This document shows positions 24,301 to 33,691 of a stretch of 35,228 nucleotides of DNA, one piece after another. Position numbers and translations under genes: made by a program. The first letter of the stretch is position 1, and each line of letters starts with the position of its first letter. Below the pieces are notes generated by a model. It saw only the letters and a list, made by a program, of their open reading frames with translations, was not told where the DNA came from and searched no databases. Source of the stretch: Klebsormidium nitens. Lineage: Eukaryota > Streptophyta > Klebsormidiophyceae > Klebsormidiales > Klebsormidiaceae. The stretch covers positions 1,115 to 36,342 of the forward strand of contig DF237701.1 of assembly GCA_000708835.1 (NCBI GenBank). Direction: 5' to 3'.

Positions 24301-27300
24301 GTCACAAAGTACGGCAACATCCGGATTGACGTCGGGCCCATTCCGGCAGCCGGAACCCACACCTCGGAACCGGAACGACCCCCAGCCCAACCGGACACCG
24401 GAAGCGGAACGACTTCCAACCAGGAAGAAAAGGCGGGTCAGAGTTCGGTTAGCGCGGGGGTTAGTGGTCGGTCGGTCGGCACAGAGCTGGACGTTGTCCA
24501 GCTCAGCATCTTTAACAACCGGTTCATGGGCATTGCGGAACAGATGGGGCGGACGTTGCAGCGGACGTCGATCAGCACGAACATCAAGGTCAGGTTCTTG
24601 ACTGTTCGTGTAGGCAACATTTTAGACTCTTTGTGCTTTGGAACTAAGATTCTGCTGCGAAGAAGGTGAGCACCTTCGACAATCACTATACGGGCGTTGC
24701 CGAACAGATAGGGGGACTCTTCAGCGGACATCCATCAGCGCGAATATCAATGTGAGGTTGTACGGTTTTGTAGAAACACCATCCCGTAGTCTGCGTGTTT
24801 TAAGTTCTACAATGTGCGTAAGAAAGAGTGACATACGTACAAACCGCTACGTGTCATCGCAACACATATGGCGCAATTCCCTGCAGTGTTCTGTGAATGA
24901 CGTCACGGTGATGAATCATTTCTTGCAAGGTTTTGATGAGGTTTCAAGGTATTCAAGGGGTTTTCGCTCAGCACGCAATCATCATGCAGGCAATGACTAG
25001 TCTGATACACAAGAGGCACCACCTGGCCTCTTCTTTGTCCAACCACCAAAGCCCTGCTGTTCTCCCGCCCCGTGCTGTTCTCCCGCCCTGCTGAAGCGCC
25101 CCGGGAGAACAGCTTTCTCGCAAAACACCTGGCCAGATATTCCCGAACCACTCTTACCCGCGTCTGCAGGAGCGCCTCGACTTTTCGTGCGCGCTCTTCA
25201 GCCCCGACGGCGGCCTCGTCGCAAACGCGCCCCACGTACCGGTCCATCTAGGGGCCATGTCCAACACCGTGCGGTGGCAAAAGAGCCACTGGTAAATTCT
25301 TCTATCGACATCGTCTTGGATCACATTCTTTTCTGGTAAAAAATCCGAAAGTGCTTGAGTTCGTGGATCGCAACCGCTTCCTTCTTCCATACGAGCGGTA
25401 CATTCGTCCTTATCGGCAGGAGCTTTAATGACGTAAGTAGCACCGATGATCGTTTTCTGTGGCGTGAAGTTTTCTACGATGCCCCTGCCTTTCATTACAC
25501 GCACTTAAATTTTCCCCCTGCATAGCTTGATGGTGTTCATCCCAAAAACAGATTGCTATCAAGGTTTGCGCCACTGCAGAGGCCCAGTATGCTCGAAGGC
25601 GTCTTTGAATGGCAATCCTGCTGAAACCAGAGGTTGCCCCGGTAACAAGCTCAATCCTAATTGAACAGACACAGAATATTCTGCGTCCACCCCAGATTTC
25701 GAACTCACAATTGTGCTGCCCGGCACAAAGTCCTTCCCGATCATTCCCTAAAACGTGCGCCTTACTAGAGCGCGCTGCCGTTGTTTCCTTTCAGGGGCGA
25801 CAATCTGCACGACGGTGATGTCCTGGTGACCAATCACCCCACGGCAGGTGGCAGCCATCTGCCAGACATTACGGTCGTCACGCCCGTAAGTGTGACGTCA
25901 CCTCAGCCTCCCTTTGCGAGACTTCTTTTCATCCGTTCGCTGCTAGCCAACCGCAAAGCAGAGGGTTTGGTCCTCTATGAGACTTCTTGTCGTAGCAAAG
26001 GATGATTGGACACTTGACAAGCAAAGCCGGCTGGAACGTTTAGCAAAGCTTGCCAAAAAGACGGGAGGGCGTTGCAACATAGAATCAAGTTAGGGGTTGA
26101 TGAAGCAGGCTTCGTAGCGGTCTTGAGATACGGGAGACCCCTCAGTGAGAAGACTTGCAACGAGAGTGTCTTGCTCCCTTAGGCATCCGTCTGGTTGTCC
26201 GTTCTTGCTTCTTCCCGTTCCGTTGTTCATGGTGCGTTCCGCTAGCAAACAGAAAGCGCTGTGCTACACAAACGCTTCATAAAGCGAAGAAGCCGACGAA
26301 AGACAGAGGCCGGAAACGGTCTGACAAACGTGATTCGTACCAGCTAAAACGCGACTCCGAACCGGAATCTTCACAACGACGCACTTACTTCGTACTTGAA
26401 GGCTCCAATCAAGGATCGATTTTTTGCAAAGCAGACGTTGCCCAGACGATAATTCCTTCACGCTGACGTCATGCAGGTGTTCCAAGACGGGAAGCTGGTG
26501 TTCTTCGTGGCCAGCCGAGGCCACCATGCGGAGATTGGGGGGATCACCCCGGGCAGGTGGGTAGTTTTATAAGGGATGCCCTGCGCCATAGCCGATGGGC
26601 TTTTCTTCTACCTCGGGTCGTCTTTTCGAGTCCTACGTTTTTCCTTGATGGTCAACAAAACCTTGTTGATGATCATTCACTCTGCATCCTGCACATTTCA
26701 TCAGCTTCTTCTGGCCTGCTGTGTCCCCTTCAACAACTGCGCGCCCTGCCGTAGACTCACTTCCCGCATTTTGGTTGCACCTCCTTTTGGTACGGTCTCA
26801 GCGTATGCCCCGACCAACGGGTATCTGTTTGCGGGTCACATACTTTGATCCAAGCAGTATTCTTTTGTGCAGCTTTGTATGTGGCATCACTGCGCTTAAA
26901 GAATTTTTTCTTGTTGAGCGATCTTATTCAGTTGCACAGGTTGGACAAAATTTGCCGGACCTCATTCCGCTCTTTAATCCGTTTCTTGCAGCATGCCGCC
27001 ATTCTCCAAATTCATCTACGAGGAAGGTGCCGCGATCAAGGCCTTCAAGCTCGTCGAGAACGGGGTCTTCCAGGCAAGTCTACTGACGTTGTATTTCGGA
27101 CCTGTGTCTGTTCCCTTTTCGAAGATCAGCTCTGAAATCAGATTGCTGGGTTGATCGTTAGTTTTGGATCCTCTGCGTAGCTTTTCACGTGTCCCTTGAG
27201 TGGCAGCGACCCCGCATTCGGAGCCTTGTAAGGCTACTCTTTCCTGCCTTTGTTAAGTCTCGGGCACTTTTCGCCTTTGTACTGCCTGTCGAGATGTTGC

Positions 27301-30300
27301 TCTTGTGATATTTTCGAGGCTGTCTTCTGCCAAGTTTTCCTACGAGGACGGGATTCGTCCGGAATGGTGTCCTTTGACATTACAAACTTTGCTATCAAGT
27401 GACGTTTGTGTCAGCCTCGGACCTTTTGTCTTTCTTCTTCGCATTCCCGTCTCAAGGTGGGCAGTAGAAATTAACACAGGCCAGTTTGCGTACTGCGTGA
27501 TACCAATTCACAGACAGACTCTCTATCTCGTTTCCCGACCTCGGATTTTGACGGTTGTATCCTCCCGTAAATCGCGATAAGGACGGTTGCTTGCCACGTG
27601 TCCAGGAGGAGGGCATCTGTGCGATACTGACGGCAAAGACCAAGAGCGAAGAGGCGGACGAAGACGGCAAGGATGTCGTCATCCCCGGGTCCCGGAAGGT
27701 GGAGGACAACCTCTCGGACCTGCGCGCGCAGGCAAGCGCCGTTCTCTAGATGCCCACGAAAACCTGCTTCTGGTTTCAGATCCGATCGAGAACTCAGTGC
27801 AAGCTTTAAAAATTGCTGAATTACTGAAGTGTAATACAAGCGCTCCTAAATGGTGTTCTTTCTGGCCGCTTCATCAGAGTCGTTACAAGGGGGCTGCTTT
27901 CTGGAAACGCCATCTCCGATCGACGGTTTTCATGCAAGTTCTCGAAAGTAAAACGCATATAAGTGGAAATTTACAAGTGAAAACCTACAAAGCGAAAACT
28001 GGCAAGTATCCTGCCAAGCGAGTTCCAGGAGCACTGCGGCCGCCCTTTCGCTTTCATGCCCCATAGCGGGCGTTCTGCAAGATTGATACGGGCGATCTTC
28101 CGTTCGGCAGGTGGCGGCCAACCAGCGGGGTATCTCCCTCATCGGAGAGCTGATCAACCAGTACGGGCTGGATGTGGTACAGGCGTACATGCGCTATGTA
28201 CAGGTCAGTCTACTAGAGTCAATCCTTTCTACTGGTGCCCAATATTTAATTGAATGCAGGGATGCAGAGACGGGCAGCAAAGGCTTCGGCGAGAGCGAAG
28301 CAGGCTGCCATTGGGGGGCACTTCCGGTTCTCGCCTTTTCCTCTTTTTGCCGTTGACTTTGCTTCGTTTTTATCATGGCAGTGCAGGTGAAGGTTGTCAT
28401 ATTGGTCTTGCCAACCTTCTTTTCCGGGATTGATATGGTTGCTCATCGAGAAGCCTTTGTGACTAGATGTGGGCAGAAGAGGACTCCCTGCTGCTCTAGC
28501 GGGGCTGAGAAGAGCGGTTATAGATTGCTGTCGGTTTTAAGCAGCGGATATTAGCACGCACCCCAGGCGCTGAAAGTGTTGCTCAAGAGGGTCGTATGGA
28601 AGGGAAGGCTCTAACTCAAACCTGCCAACTCTAGGAGCTGATCACTTGCTCCCGATGATCCAAGCTTGGTGATGAAATCTTCCAACGTGCAGGAGAAAAC
28701 GAAGAAGGCCGTTTGAGAAGTGCCAGCGGTTTCACATCGAGTCTCCAGAAACGAAATTTTGTTTGTCTAATGCTAGGTCTGCCGACTCTACGTACTTCAA
28801 ATGCAGGGGAACGCGGAGGGGGCCGTTCCAGAGCACGGTATAGCGTGTCACCAATCAGGGCTTCGTGGAGCGTACCTCCGGATGTCTAGGCCATCTCTTC
28901 TGAACCGCTGGCTACCCTTGTTCTCTGCACGTACGCTGAAGTTCCGGTCATCCACTGATTTCTTTCGAACCTGTAGGAGAACGCGGAGCAAGCGGTTCGG
29001 GAGATGCTCAAGGGCGTGGTGAAGCGCGTCGCTGATCAGCGCTTCGCAAAGTAAAGTCCTCAAATCACGAAAACACCTTGTCAATGTAATCTTTGGTTTG
29101 CAGACCATATTAGTTTTCAATTGCAGGAGAATGCGGAGCAAGCGGTTCGGGAGATGCTCAAGGGCGTGGTGAAGCGCGTCGCTGATCAAGGCTTTGTGGA
29201 GCGGACTGGGGAAAACGAGGTGGTGCTACGCGCGCGGGATTACATGGACGACGGCTCCACGATCGCCCTCAAGCTGACGATCGATGGAGAAAAGGGCGAA
29301 GCGGAGTTTGACTTCGAGGGGACAAGCCCAGAGGTGGGGCACTGCTTTCTTGTGCTTGTTCTCAAAAATAGCCGAGACCTTCTTAGAGGGAATCAGCCCA
29401 ATGTTGGGAGTCCTCACTGAATCCTTGTGAGTCTTGCTTTAAGATAGAATTGAATAGAAACTCGTACAGCGACTTCTGTTTGGAAGACATTCTTTGGTCT
29501 TGTTCTGGCTGATATCGACTATGTTGCGAGTTTGAAGAGAAGAATTGACGCTATTAACTCTACTCCCTCTTCTTCGGGTCCGCATCAGCGAAAATAATGC
29601 ACATGGGATGATTGCCAGGGGTCGACATAAACCCATCATTTTAGACAACGCTCCGCTTTCTGCTTTCTGACAGCGATGAACTTATCTGGCCATGTTTACT
29701 TGCGGTATCTCGGATAAATTAGTGTTTGCGGGCAGTCATTATGAGTGCCGGTTCAGGGCGGGTACTTACATTCATCTCCAAGCCTCAAGGCCCCATCCTA
29801 GCCTTACGCCAACACTTAAAGAAGGGCGTAAAATTTTAAGATTCCGATCTCATGCATCTCAGTCCTGAGGAAAAAAAGCCATCCGACGGCCCACATCCCA
29901 TCCTGGAAAATCTTTTCCGGCGGCCAATCTTGCGTCCTGGGGCAAGATCTGGTCGCTGGAAACGGGATCGGTTCTCCAACGCCCTCTTCAAAGCCGTGAC
30001 GTCCACGCTGACGTCAGCACCGCGCGCGCAGGTGTACGGCAACTGGAACGCCCCCGAGGCGGTTACTGCAGCTGCCGTTATCTACTGCGTCCGCTGCCTG
30101 GTGAGTCCATTCTCGCTTTTTTCGGCCCTCTCGATTCCGCTGCGGTGATGTTCAAACAATCTCAGGATCCATCTTGGATCCTGAAACGAATCGAATCGTT
30201 TACGTTGCTGAGGACGTCCCGGCTTTCCAACCGAAGAAGTGTAGCCCAAGTAGAAGGGACGCTTCTCCATTCTGACCTAGTAGACATCTCGAAAGGTGCC

Positions 30301-33300
30301 GCGTGCCCCGCAGTCAGCTCGCCACGTAGACAATCTTGAACCCGGGCTGCTTCATGTTGGGCCTGATAATTATAGACATCCCCCCCGATTCAAAATTTAA
30401 AAGTGCCACGTGTCCTGCTCTTGTCTTGCCAGGTGGACATCGACATCCCGTTGAACCAGGGCTGCCTGGGCCCGGTGACCATCAAGATCCCCCCCGGGTG
30501 CTTCCTCTCGCCCAGCGACAAGGCCGCCGTCGTGGGCGGCAACGTGCTGACGTCACAGCGCATCACGGACGTCGTGCTAACGGCGTTCCAGGCGTGCGCG
30601 TGCTCCCAGGGGTGAGTTCTGAGGTTTCGGTGATTTTGGGTTAGCGAAAACCAGGATTCGGTGCGTCCTGACGTGTCCAAGGTCCTGTTTGCCACGGAGG
30701 GTTAGGCTGGCTTCTGAAGCGTAGGTTTTAGAATCGCTGTGCAGGTAACAGGAGTCTCTGCGTTTTATACGAACTGCGTTCTTTCTGCCGCTTTTGATGT
30801 GCCGAAGTTATTCCGGGCATAAGCGCGTGCCCCTCATTGTTGAGTGGGTGGCGCCGTCCATGTTCACAAATCAAAGTAGAGCCTCGTCAAACACAAAAGC
30901 CGTTGTGCGAAGACCCATCCCTCTGTTCGGCTCGCTGACATCGTGCCGACCGCACTCCCGACGCACTTATGCCTACAGGGGTGTGATTACGGGTCTCAAG
31001 GGTTATCTGACAAAGTGACAGAACAGACTCATGCCCCTTCTTGGATTGTCTGCTTACACTTTGATTGCGACGGTTTCAGGAATCCTGCTAAAACAGATTT
31101 GCTAAGTTGCTCGACTGCGAAAGCGATCGCTTCCGGAATCCTGCTTAATATAACCACTTTCCAGGTGCATGAACAACCTCACGTTCGGCGACAACACGTT
31201 CGGCTACTACGAGACAATCGGCGGCGGCTGCGGCGCGGGGCCCACGTGGGACGGCACGAGCGGCGTGCAAGTCCACATGACCAACACGCGCATCACCGAC
31301 CCGGAAATCTTCGAGCGCCGCTACCCGGTAGGTGTCTCCGGGCCCAGCTTGCCGCATTTAACATTGCAGTGTTGTATTTTTACTTTTTAATCATCCTTTC
31401 TTCTGGATTCTGGATTCTTTGGTATGCCGCATTTGATCAAGCGTACCGGTGCCTGGTACGCCGCCCTGAGCCCGGCTCGCCGCGCCTGCATTTGAAGACG
31501 TTCTCTTCCTGGGAACCTCTTCGAGCCATTTCATGGCATTCATTACCCCGCTCCTGTGTAAATGATCGTTTATCTTGCTCCATTGTTCCTTCTACCGCAA
31601 CCTTGCGTGCCTGTGCATGTTCTTTCGCCGGTCAAAAGTGCTCTACAGAAGGTGTTATCAATACCGCGCCGGACTCAATCTAGCAGACTGTGCCTGGCGG
31701 CGTTTCTGTAAAACTGTCGGCGGTCTTTCGCAAAAGTTGACTCGCATAACCAGATTTGCTGAATCATATGGATAACTTTGTCGTGTTCGATTTTGCCTCA
31801 GGTGCTTCTGCACCGTTTCGGTCTGCGAGAGGGCAGCGGCGGCGCGGGGGAGCACCGGGGGGGAGACGGCATCGAGCGAGACATCGAGTTCAGGAAACCC
31901 GTGACGGTGAGCAGACCTGACATGCAGTCGAACCTCATTTCTCGAAACGAGGTGGTACGCAACCGCACCAAGATGCAAACGCGGATCGAAAAGGTTTTTA
32001 CTACGGAGCGTTATAGATGTAGGGGATTTACACGGTTGTGTTCGTTCTTGCTGCAAGTGATTGTTATGTCAGGGCGAGTCCATGCGCCGCCGGGCTGGCA
32101 AAGTAAGGTATTTTCATTCCCTTTAAGTTCCGTAAGAATGCGGTACGAGGAAAGTGTCGTGTCATTCAAGAAAAGCAAAAAGCGAGTTTCTCTGCGGCAG
32201 CTCAGCAGCTCGTTCGAGCGGCCCGTGCACAGGTTGCTGAGCGGGAGCGACGGCGGGAGAATCCTGTTCTCTTTCTTTGCAAGTCCAAGATGGAGAAAAT
32301 CAAGATCAGCTCACTTGAAGGGCGCTATAACGAGTGTGCTTTCGTGCGCAGGTTAGCAGTTTGGCGGGGGGTGCACACGCCGCACGGGCTGCTGGGCGGG
32401 ATTTTGCGCAGAGAACCTTCCTTCTCATTCTTTACTTCCTCGGAGGATACGGTTCGAGCAAAAATACCATGTTACGGAGTTCAAACTAAAAGGGAGCCTG
32501 TTTTCCTGTGGCAGGTCAGCATCTTATCAGAGCGACGCGTGCACGCGCCGCACGAGCTGCTGAGCGGGAGCGACTTCGGGGAATATTGTTTTCATTTCTT
32601 TTAGTTCTGCAAGATGTGTCTGTAAAACAAGATCAGGGGAACCTAAAAAGAATGTGCTTTTGTGAGGCAGGTCAGTATCCCATCCGAGACGCCCGTTCAC
32701 AGATTGCTAGGCTGGGGCAAACGGCGGGGAAGAATCTTCCCATCCCCTTCAAACTTGCAAGAATACGGACCAAGGACAAGACTACTCCACTAAGCGAAGC
32801 TAAAACGAGGGTGCTTTTGTTCGCGCAGGTTAGCATCTTATCAGAGCGACGCGTGCATGCGCCGCACGGGCTGTTGGGTGGTAGCGACGGCGCGCGGGGG
32901 AGCAACATGTTGCTCAAACAGGACGGCCGGCGGGTGTTCATCGGAGGTGAGTCTTCGGTAATTCGCGACGAGATAGCAAGCTCGTAGTCGCCTCTTGAAG
33001 GTTGTGGGGAAGCATCAGAGAGTGTTGGGGGAAAGTTTAGAGGCGATCATACAATGATCTCGAGTAGGATTAAGAAGGATGGTTGGTGAGTGTTCCTCGG
33101 CTTTGGAGCTTCGGAAAGAGATGAGATAGTAAGCTCTTAGTCGCCTTTCGGAAGTTCCGGGTAAGTATCAGAGACTGTCGGGGCACCTTGAGAGGCGATT
33201 CGACCTCGGTAAGCCTCGAAAGGTCTCGGGAAGGATCAAGAAGGCTGGTTGGCGAGTATTTATCGGCATTGAACCTTCGGAGAGAGATTCCGGGACAAGT

Positions 33301-33691
33301 TAAGGGGCTCGCAGTCCCCTCTCGGAAGTTCCGGGGCAGCTGGGTGGCTAGCCAGTGGTCGTTGGCGGCGTGTCTAAAAGGATCCAGTAAAGTATATCAA
33401 GGGAAATTTTTGGGGGACCCTTGAGAAGCCTTGGGACTTTTCACACCATCTTTACATCGTTACCGTTTTGTTCGAACCGCTGATCTGCTAAGCGTTGGTC
33501 TTTCAACGGTTTGCTGCCATGTGCGGGGGCTCCTCAAGTTCCCTCGGCATCCGCTCATGTGGTTCTCTTCGCTGGCTGCAGGAAAGAATACGATCCGAGT
33601 CCAAGCAGGAGACCGTTTGCAGATCCTGACCCCAGGGGGAGGAGGGTTCGGTGAGCCTCAGGGAGAGGCTGGAAAGCTATTAGAAAGCTAG
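12327..33691 (+). CDS. OXP1: 5-oxoprolinase (ATP-hydrolysing), 34 exons, complete
   Basis: The product catalyses ATP-dependent opening of 5-oxo-L-proline to L-glutamate, a cytosolic glutathione-recycling step. I assembled 34 exons by matching translated segments to the plant OXP1 family and choosing splice sites that keep phase. The spliced CDS is 4023 nt (1340 aa), a little longer than the usual ~1270-1290 aa because of two low-complexity insertions. The N-terminal half is hydantoinase A/actin-like: [10 protein letters not shown] near residue 16, [13 protein letters not shown] near 87, DMGGTSTDV near 340, [10 protein letters not shown] near 513. The C-terminal half is hydantoinase [13 protein letters not shown] near 880, ASRGHHAE near 909, GGGCGAGP near 1195, TPGGGGFG near 1321. 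The start ATG lies in a good context (GCACCATGG) just before the first motif. The CDS fills only about 19% of the span. Exon coordinates are in the next three entries. No internal stop or frameshift is seen. Confidence 0.95.
21481..21513 (+). repeat. 18-bp tandem repeat in OXP1 intron 16
   Basis: The word GTCCGGCAGCGTAATGC occurs twice, at 21481 and 21499, with a period of 18. Confidence 0.85.
22417..22480 (+). repeat. 28-bp tandem repeat in OXP1 intron 17
   Basis: Units start at 22417 and 22445, with a partial third at 22473. Each reads ACGGTCT, one variable base, then GATTGAAGCAGCCATTCTG. Confidence 0.85.
24669..24751 (+). pseudogene. Decayed tandem copy of the end of OXP1 exon 21
   Basis: This intron-21 segment aligns with 24505-24588 of exon 21, which encodes [19 protein letters not shown] and onward. 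Shared landmarks are AGCAYCTT, GGGCRTTGC.GAACAGAT, CAGCGGAC.TC.ATCAGC and a donor-like AAT|GTGAGG. A one-base gap breaks the frame, so it is a relic exon and not a functional one. Confidence 0.8.
25056..25113 (+). repeat. Inverted repeat in intron 21 near the exon 22 acceptor
   Basis: The arm GCTGTTCTCCCG occurs at 25056-25067 and again at 25074-25085. Its exact reverse complement, CGGGAGAACAGC, lies at 25102-25113. The RNA could form either of two 12-bp hairpins about 56 bases upstream of exon 22. Confidence 0.8.
28693..28760 (+). pseudogene. Degenerate copy of the OXP1 exon 28 start
   Basis: After a CAG, about 21 of the next 31 bases match the start of exon 28 (GAGAA..CG.AG.A.GC.GTT.G.GA..TGC). 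This is the oldest-looking of three extra copies in intron 27. Later bases no longer align clearly. Confidence 0.5.
28807..28883 (+). pseudogene. Decayed copy of OXP1 exon 28
   Basis: It starts after an intact ATGCAG acceptor and follows exon 28 (GGGAACGCGGAG..., ATCAGGGCTTCGTGGAGCG), with about 11 bases missing in the middle. The deletion breaks the reading frame. Confidence 0.75.
28977..29050 (+). pseudogene. Nearly intact extra copy of the exon 28 5' half
   Basis: The first 62 bases differ from exon 28 at one position only (AAC versus AAT). It has an acceptor (ACCTGTAG) and a donor-like GCAAA|GTAAAG. As a spliced exon it would be 74 nt, which shifts the downstream frame, so inclusion would destroy the protein. 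It could be a poison exon or simply a recent duplication. Confidence 0.8.
32055..32828 (+). repeat. Tandem array of exon 33-like units, period about 150-163 bp
   Basis: Five exon-33-like segments precede the true exon 33. They start near 32055, 32201, 32352, 32515 and 32671; exon 33 itself starts at 32829. Most keep the acceptor and parts of GTYAGCATCTTATCAGAG, CGTGCAYGCGCCGCACG and CTGCTGAGCGGGAGCGAC. The intron parts between them (GCAAGA..., AAAACGAGGGTGCTTTTGT-like) also repeat, so exon and intron were amplified together. The copy at 32515 is the best preserved. Confidence 0.85.
32949..33345 (+). repeat. Tandem repeat of about 165 bp in the last OXP1 intron
   Basis: Two full units and part of a third start near 32953, 33112 and 33276. 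Common words are CTTCGG....GAGAT, AGTC.CCT.T.GGAAG and, in the first two units, GTATCAGAGA-type, GAGGCGAT, GGATYAAGAAGG.TGGTTGG and GAGT.TT..TCGGC. The repeats are diverged. Confidence 0.8.

Larger units (their letters stand above)
24271..33691 (+). other. OXP1: OXP1 exons 21-34: linker and hydantoinase B part
   Basis: Exons are 24271-24588, 25170-25291, 25795-25885, 26477-26556, 26992-27073, 27606-27731, 28111-28203, 29127-29333, 30032-30100, 30433-30611, 31165-31327, 31802-31906, 32829-32946 and 33582-33691, covering residues 721-1340. Exon 21 begins with the end of the A half, then a Pro/Ser/Gly/Thr-rich linker (about residues 742-792), then the B half starting at [19 protein letters not shown]. 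Exons 25 and 26 end at GC donors (CAG|GCAAGT and CAG|GCAAGC). Exon 30 reads [12 protein letters not shown] and [13 protein letters not shown]. Exon 31 has [19 protein letters not shown]. Exon 34 ends [15 protein letters not shown] and TAG. Confidence 0.93.

Noticed and set aside
30970-31160. Repeated GGAATCCTGCT in intron 30 and a resemblance of CAGGGGTGTGATT to the exon 30 donor
   Set aside because: The matches are too short to call a duplication.
32055-32828. CRISPR-like or other spacer-repeat array
   Set aside because: The units are diverged copies of a coding exon with intron, with no identical short repeats or unique spacers, in a eukaryotic gene.
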